Shown: piece by piece, positions 61,380 through 64,000 of the stretch
Position numbering within the stretch: position 1 is the stretch's first letter
How the letters are laid out: every line of letters begins with the position of its first letter
NCBI RefSeq assembly: GCF_943193135.1
Contig: NZ_CALPCZ010000012.1
Span: forward strand, 1 to 64,000
Direction: 5' to 3'
Length of the DNA stretch: 64,000 nt
Source: Odoribacter lunatus
Lineage (GTDB): Bacteria > Bacteroidota > Bacteroidia > Bacteroidales > Marinifilaceae
The notes under the pieces: model-generated
Seen by the model: the letters and a program-made list of their open reading frames with translations, nothing else
Database searches by the model: none
Told to the model about the DNA's origin: nothing
Made by a program: the position numbers and the translations under genes

Positions 61380-62848
61380 TTCACCCGGATTATTTCCGCT
61401 TTGGTCGTTTTATACTGCGGCATGCTCTCTCCGATGCCGGCATTGATATACGTCGGGTCGCAAACCACATACCGACGTCCCTCCAACGCAAAATAATCCC
61501 CCGGCACATCGTCCCCGAAACAGACCGCCGTCGCCAAATGCCCCGGATAATGCAGCAAAACAACATCCAACCCCAACAACTCCCGCACCAACACGGAATA
61601 AAGAATCGCCCGGTCCTCACAATCGCTGTAAGGATAGTAAAGTGTTTCATCGGGAAACAGCGCCCGTTCTCCACCAAACTGCTCCTGGTCGGTCTGATAG
61701 TCAAACGCTGTCTGCACAAAATTAATCAAGACATTAGCCGCCTCCGGTTTGCTCTTTCCCGCTATCGCTTTTCGCAAAACAGGATATAACACCTCCTTCA
61801 CCTCTTCATCCAGTGAAGCCCGTACATACACATCCCACGCATTACTTTGGGGATAATCGTCATAAAAAGCCATTAGATTGCGGTTCTCTGTCACCTCCAC
61901 CGAAACATCCGGATAACGACGGGAAACCAGCCTACGAGGTTCGGACGGAGCAACATTCAACAACGGATGGGACGGAATCTGTAACGAAAACAACCGCTCC
62001 TCCGGAAACTCCCGCTCAAAAACATGAAAAGAACTTTGACGCAGCGACGGGTCGATAACATAATACTTCTCACCTTTCAGATTCAGATAAGAATACTCAT
62101 ATATTTCGTCCTTCGACGGCAACAACAACGCCAATTGCTCTCCCGTACGGGCAATACGCACCTTATACCCCGACTGGGTAAGCAGGTACATCTGCAACAA
62201 CCGCGCCTCATTCCGTCGCTCCGCAGGAAAAAACGCCTCCGACATCCGCTCCACCAAACGTACATACCCCCAATCGCATAGCTGTAAATCACTGCGCAAC
62301 TTCACGCACTCCACAAACACCGGGAAATAACTGTCCGAAGACAAAAACGCCCACGCATCGGCAACACTATTTTCATCCGTCCCCTTCAACGTAAAACGAT
62401 GCTCCTCCGCCAATGATACCCGGCAAGGAGTACCGTAAAACTGAAAAGAAAACGTCGGACGCCTCTTGGGCGCCACCACATCAGGCAACGGCACCTCCGG
62501 TTGCGGAACAGGTACTACCTTAGGAGCAGGAATAACACCGTCGAAAGGCAGCGGCTCATACTCCGGCTGCCGTTTCGGGTCTTTTACCACCGGCTTCGGC
62601 GGCTCCGGACGTTCCGGAACAGGAATCGCCGGCTCCGCCTCCCGCTTCGTCCACGCCTGACGCATATACTCCGCAAACTCCGCATTCACCCTGTCCCGAT
62701 ACTCCTTAAACTTCCGCCACTCCTCCGCCTTATACGTCGCAAAATCCTGCTCCACCCGCTTCTTATACTCTTCAAACGTCTGGGCAACCACCCCGCCTCC
62801 CCAACATACCAAACCGCAGACCAGCAATATTCGATAAACTTCTCTCAT
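61376..62848 (-). CDS. Secreted transglutaminase-like protein with coiled-coil and proline-rich linker
   Basis: The ATG at 62848 gives a signal peptide (VYRILLVCGLVCWGGGVVAQ). Residues about 22-65 are a charged helix (YKKRVEQDFATYKAEEWRKF), followed by a proline-rich linker (about 70-140: PVPERPEPPKPVVKDPKRQP and PVPQPEVPLPDVV). The C-terminal domain has a transglutaminase/papain-like triad layout: cysteine in YYPYSDCEDRAILYSVLV, histidine in LLHYPGHLATAVCFG and aspartate in YVVCDPTYINAG. The enzyme may cleave or cross-link peptides, or act on peptidoglycan. It is exported and probably periplasmic. Confidence 0.75.
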   Translation of the reverse strand: MREVYRILLVCGLVCWGGGVVAQTFEEYKKRVEQDFATYKAEEWRKFKEYRDRVNAEFAEYMRQAWTKREAEPAIPVPERPEPPKPVVKDPKRQPEYEPLPFDGVIPAPKVVPVPQPEVPLPDVVAPKRRPTFSFQFYGTPCRVSLAEEHRFTLKGTDENSVADAWAFLSSDSYFPVFVECVKLRSDLQLCDWGYVRLVERMSEAFFPAERRNEARLLQMYLLTQSGYKVRIARTGEQLALLLPSKDEIYEYSYLNLKGEKYYVIDPSLRQSSFHVFEREFPEERLFSLQIPSHPLLNVAPSEPRRLVSRRYPDVSVEVTENRNLMAFYDDYPQSNAWDVYVRASLDEEVKEVLYPVLRKAIAGKSKPEAANVLINFVQTAFDYQTDQEQFGGERALFPDETLYYPYSDCEDRAILYSVLVRELLGLDVVLLHYPGHLATAVCFGDDVPGDYFALEGRRYVVCDPTYINAGIGESMPQYKTTKAEIIRVN

Positions 62849-62921
62849 AACAAAACAATTGAAAAAACAGGGAACCGTAAATCCGGTTCCCTTAAATAAA
62901 ATTCCTTTTACTATTCTCTTA

Positions 62922-64000
62922 TCAATTACCAATTGACCTCACTGCACGCACTTTAAAACTATTACTATTAGCAGTACAAGAATAAAACTCTCCCGTACTC
63001 ATATTAAGATAATAATAATAATAATAAGAACCAACATGATAATCTTTACTCCAATACCATCCAGATAATTGTCCAATTATATTTTGATTATCATATATTT
63101 CCTGCAATTCCCCTCGGGTTGGCAAACGCCAATCCGTATAGCCTCCCAAAGTGGAAGATTTGCATAGATTTGAAGCCGTTTGCCAATCAGCCCCACTACT
63201 TAAATCCACTTTTTGAACCATCAAACTTGCAGATTCTAATATATAATAGTCTTTTTCACTCGTTGGTTTAAAATTAAGGCTCTCGCCGTATATCACCTCA
63301 TTTCCCCACACAATATACGTCCGAACATTATAAGTCGCATTTTCAGTCAAATCCGCAATATTCGCGCTAAACTCTTTGCTCGTTCCGGATACAGCAACTT
63401 TCGTCGTAGCACTTTCCGAATCATCAACTGTCGGATTGGGGAATGAGGAAGAATAAACAAACCCTTTTTCCGTATAAACCGGGTCGCCAGGATATTCTAT
63501 TTTCCCGTTTAATGTGGCAGTCGTAGCACTAACATTGGTGGCTACCAACGTAGTAACAACTGGGTCTCCCGTAATCTCTAATTGTGCAACCTCACTGAGT
63601 TCTGTTCCATACCTATTTTTCACATAGGCTTGTATGTAATATATTCCTTTTTTTAAATTTCTAATAGTTGCAGAGAAGTCTTTATTTCCCCCAAAAGTAC
63701 CGGTAATTCTGTTACCATTAGAAAGCAAATCAACTGATTGGGCATAAATAAATCCGGCTTCATTAAGACCATAAGAACTAGTATACTTTCCTTTCACTAA
63801 AGCAGATTCTTTATCACTGCTAAGAGTCACCTCCGACATTGAAACGGTCATACCAGTTTCCACTTTTTCAAGTTGTATATCCGCCTTGACAGGCTTTCCT
63901 GTTTCAATCTTTACTGTTTGAGTAAACTCCACATAACCTTCAGCAACAACACTTAATTTATAGTCGCCGGGCAAAAGTTGTTTATCAATTTCATAATACC
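62922..64000 (-). CDS. Surface protein with carboxypeptidase-like/Ig-like repeats and a C-terminal DUF1566/FISUMP-type domain, N-terminus outside the window
   Basis: The frame is open to the right window edge, so the start is missing. From the N-terminal side there is a PEGA/carboxypeptidase-regulatory-like segment (PGDYKLSVVAEGYVEFTQTV), then two or more fibronectin-III/Ig-like repeats (VSATTATLNGKIEYPGDPVY, ATYNVRTYIVWGNEVIYGES), and a C-terminal domain GGYTDWRLPTRGELQEIYDN ending FKVRAVRSIGN. The last matches the DUF1566/Fibrobacter succinogenes major paralogous domain. A run of six tyrosines is encoded by an AAT/TAA microsatellite at 63009-63027. It is likely a cell-surface or fimbria-associated protein. 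Confidence 0.8.
   Translation of the reverse strand, partial: YYEIDKQLLPGDYKLSVVAEGYVEFTQTVKIETGKPVKADIQLEKVETGMTVSMSEVTLSSDKESALVKGKYTSSYGLNEAGFIYAQSVDLLSNGNRITGTFGGNKDFSATIRNLKKGIYYIQAYVKNRYGTELSEVAQLEITGDPVVTTLVATNVSATTATLNGKIEYPGDPVYTEKGFVYSSSFPNPTVDDSESATTKVAVSGTSKEFSANIADLTENATYNVRTYIVWGNEVIYGESLNFKPTSEKDYYILESASLMVQKVDLSSGADWQTASNLCKSSTLGGYTDWRLPTRGELQEIYDNQNIIGQLSGWYWSKDYHVGSYYYYYYLNMSTGEFYSCTANSNSFKVRAVRSIGN
63009..63027. repeat. Trinucleotide microsatellite inside the surface-protein gene
   Basis: Six consecutive AAT/TAA units encode a run of six tyrosines in the C-terminal domain of the partial surface protein. Gain or loss of units would keep the frame and change the tyrosine count. 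Confidence 0.8.

Overview
The window reads as a chromosome segment of an anaerobic gut-type member of the Bacteroidota (order Bacteroidales). The evidence is a short primary sigma factor without region 1.1, several promoters of the Bacteroidota form TTTG-N19-TAnnTTTG, families largely confined to this phylum (DUF4922, DUF4924, DUF6266, DUF2723, the AAA/DUF4143 ATPases), PckA of the ATP type, and PdxS/PdxT vitamin B6 synthesis. The genus cannot be fixed from the sequence; an Odoribacter- or Parabacteroides-like organism would fit.

Layout. 0-1.6 kb: the end of a glycine-rich surface-type protein, then a two-gene toxin-antitoxin-like module whose GNAT partner carries a 3' frameshift. 1.6-11 kb: core functions (alkyltransferase, sirtuin, RlmD, Dps, AlkD-like protein, PckA, ClpP-ClpX, PyrE, Nudix). 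11-19.7 kb: a probable peptidoglycan amino-sugar salvage locus (BadF-type kinase, GT2 protein, HIT/GalT-like DUF4922 protein, SpoIID protein, AmpG-like permease, sodium:solute symporter, NamZ/DUF1343). 19.8-22.1 kb: ferritin, two tRNA-Leu, an orphan tyrosine recombinase, tRNA-Gln. 22.2-45.3 kb: housekeeping: a DUF2723 membrane protein, prfB with its +1 programmed frameshift, a heptose kinase, pdxST, a galactose operon, sigma factor, rpmH, purE, hpt, obgE, two divergent DUF6266 genes, a translation cluster (rplY, pth, S4 protein) and a ferredoxin.

45.35-59.7 kb is an accessory block that is visibly richer in G+C than its left flank. A leftward urease operon runs ureA-ureB-ureC-ureE-ureF-ureG-ureD, urea channel, MFS permease, crcB. 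Divergent from it runs a TonB-dependent receptor, a metal/siderophore-type ABC importer and a TrmO(TsaA)-FmdE fusion protein. The simplest joint reading is that the rightward operon imports the nickel (or a metal chelate) the urease needs, the urea channel brings in substrate, and CrcB keeps out fluoride, a urease inhibitor. This is inference from context.

59.7-61.4 kb holds an AAA/DUF4143 ATPase preceded by 32-bp tandem repeats, next to decayed pieces of two further genes of the same family and a second tandem array with a 22-bp period. A similar 22-bp array lies at 601-666 and an 11-bp array at 40770-40813, so short tandem arrays with periods near one, two or three helical turns recur in the window. 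The window ends with a secreted transglutaminase-like protein and the C-terminal part of a surface protein with a DUF1566/FISUMP-type domain.
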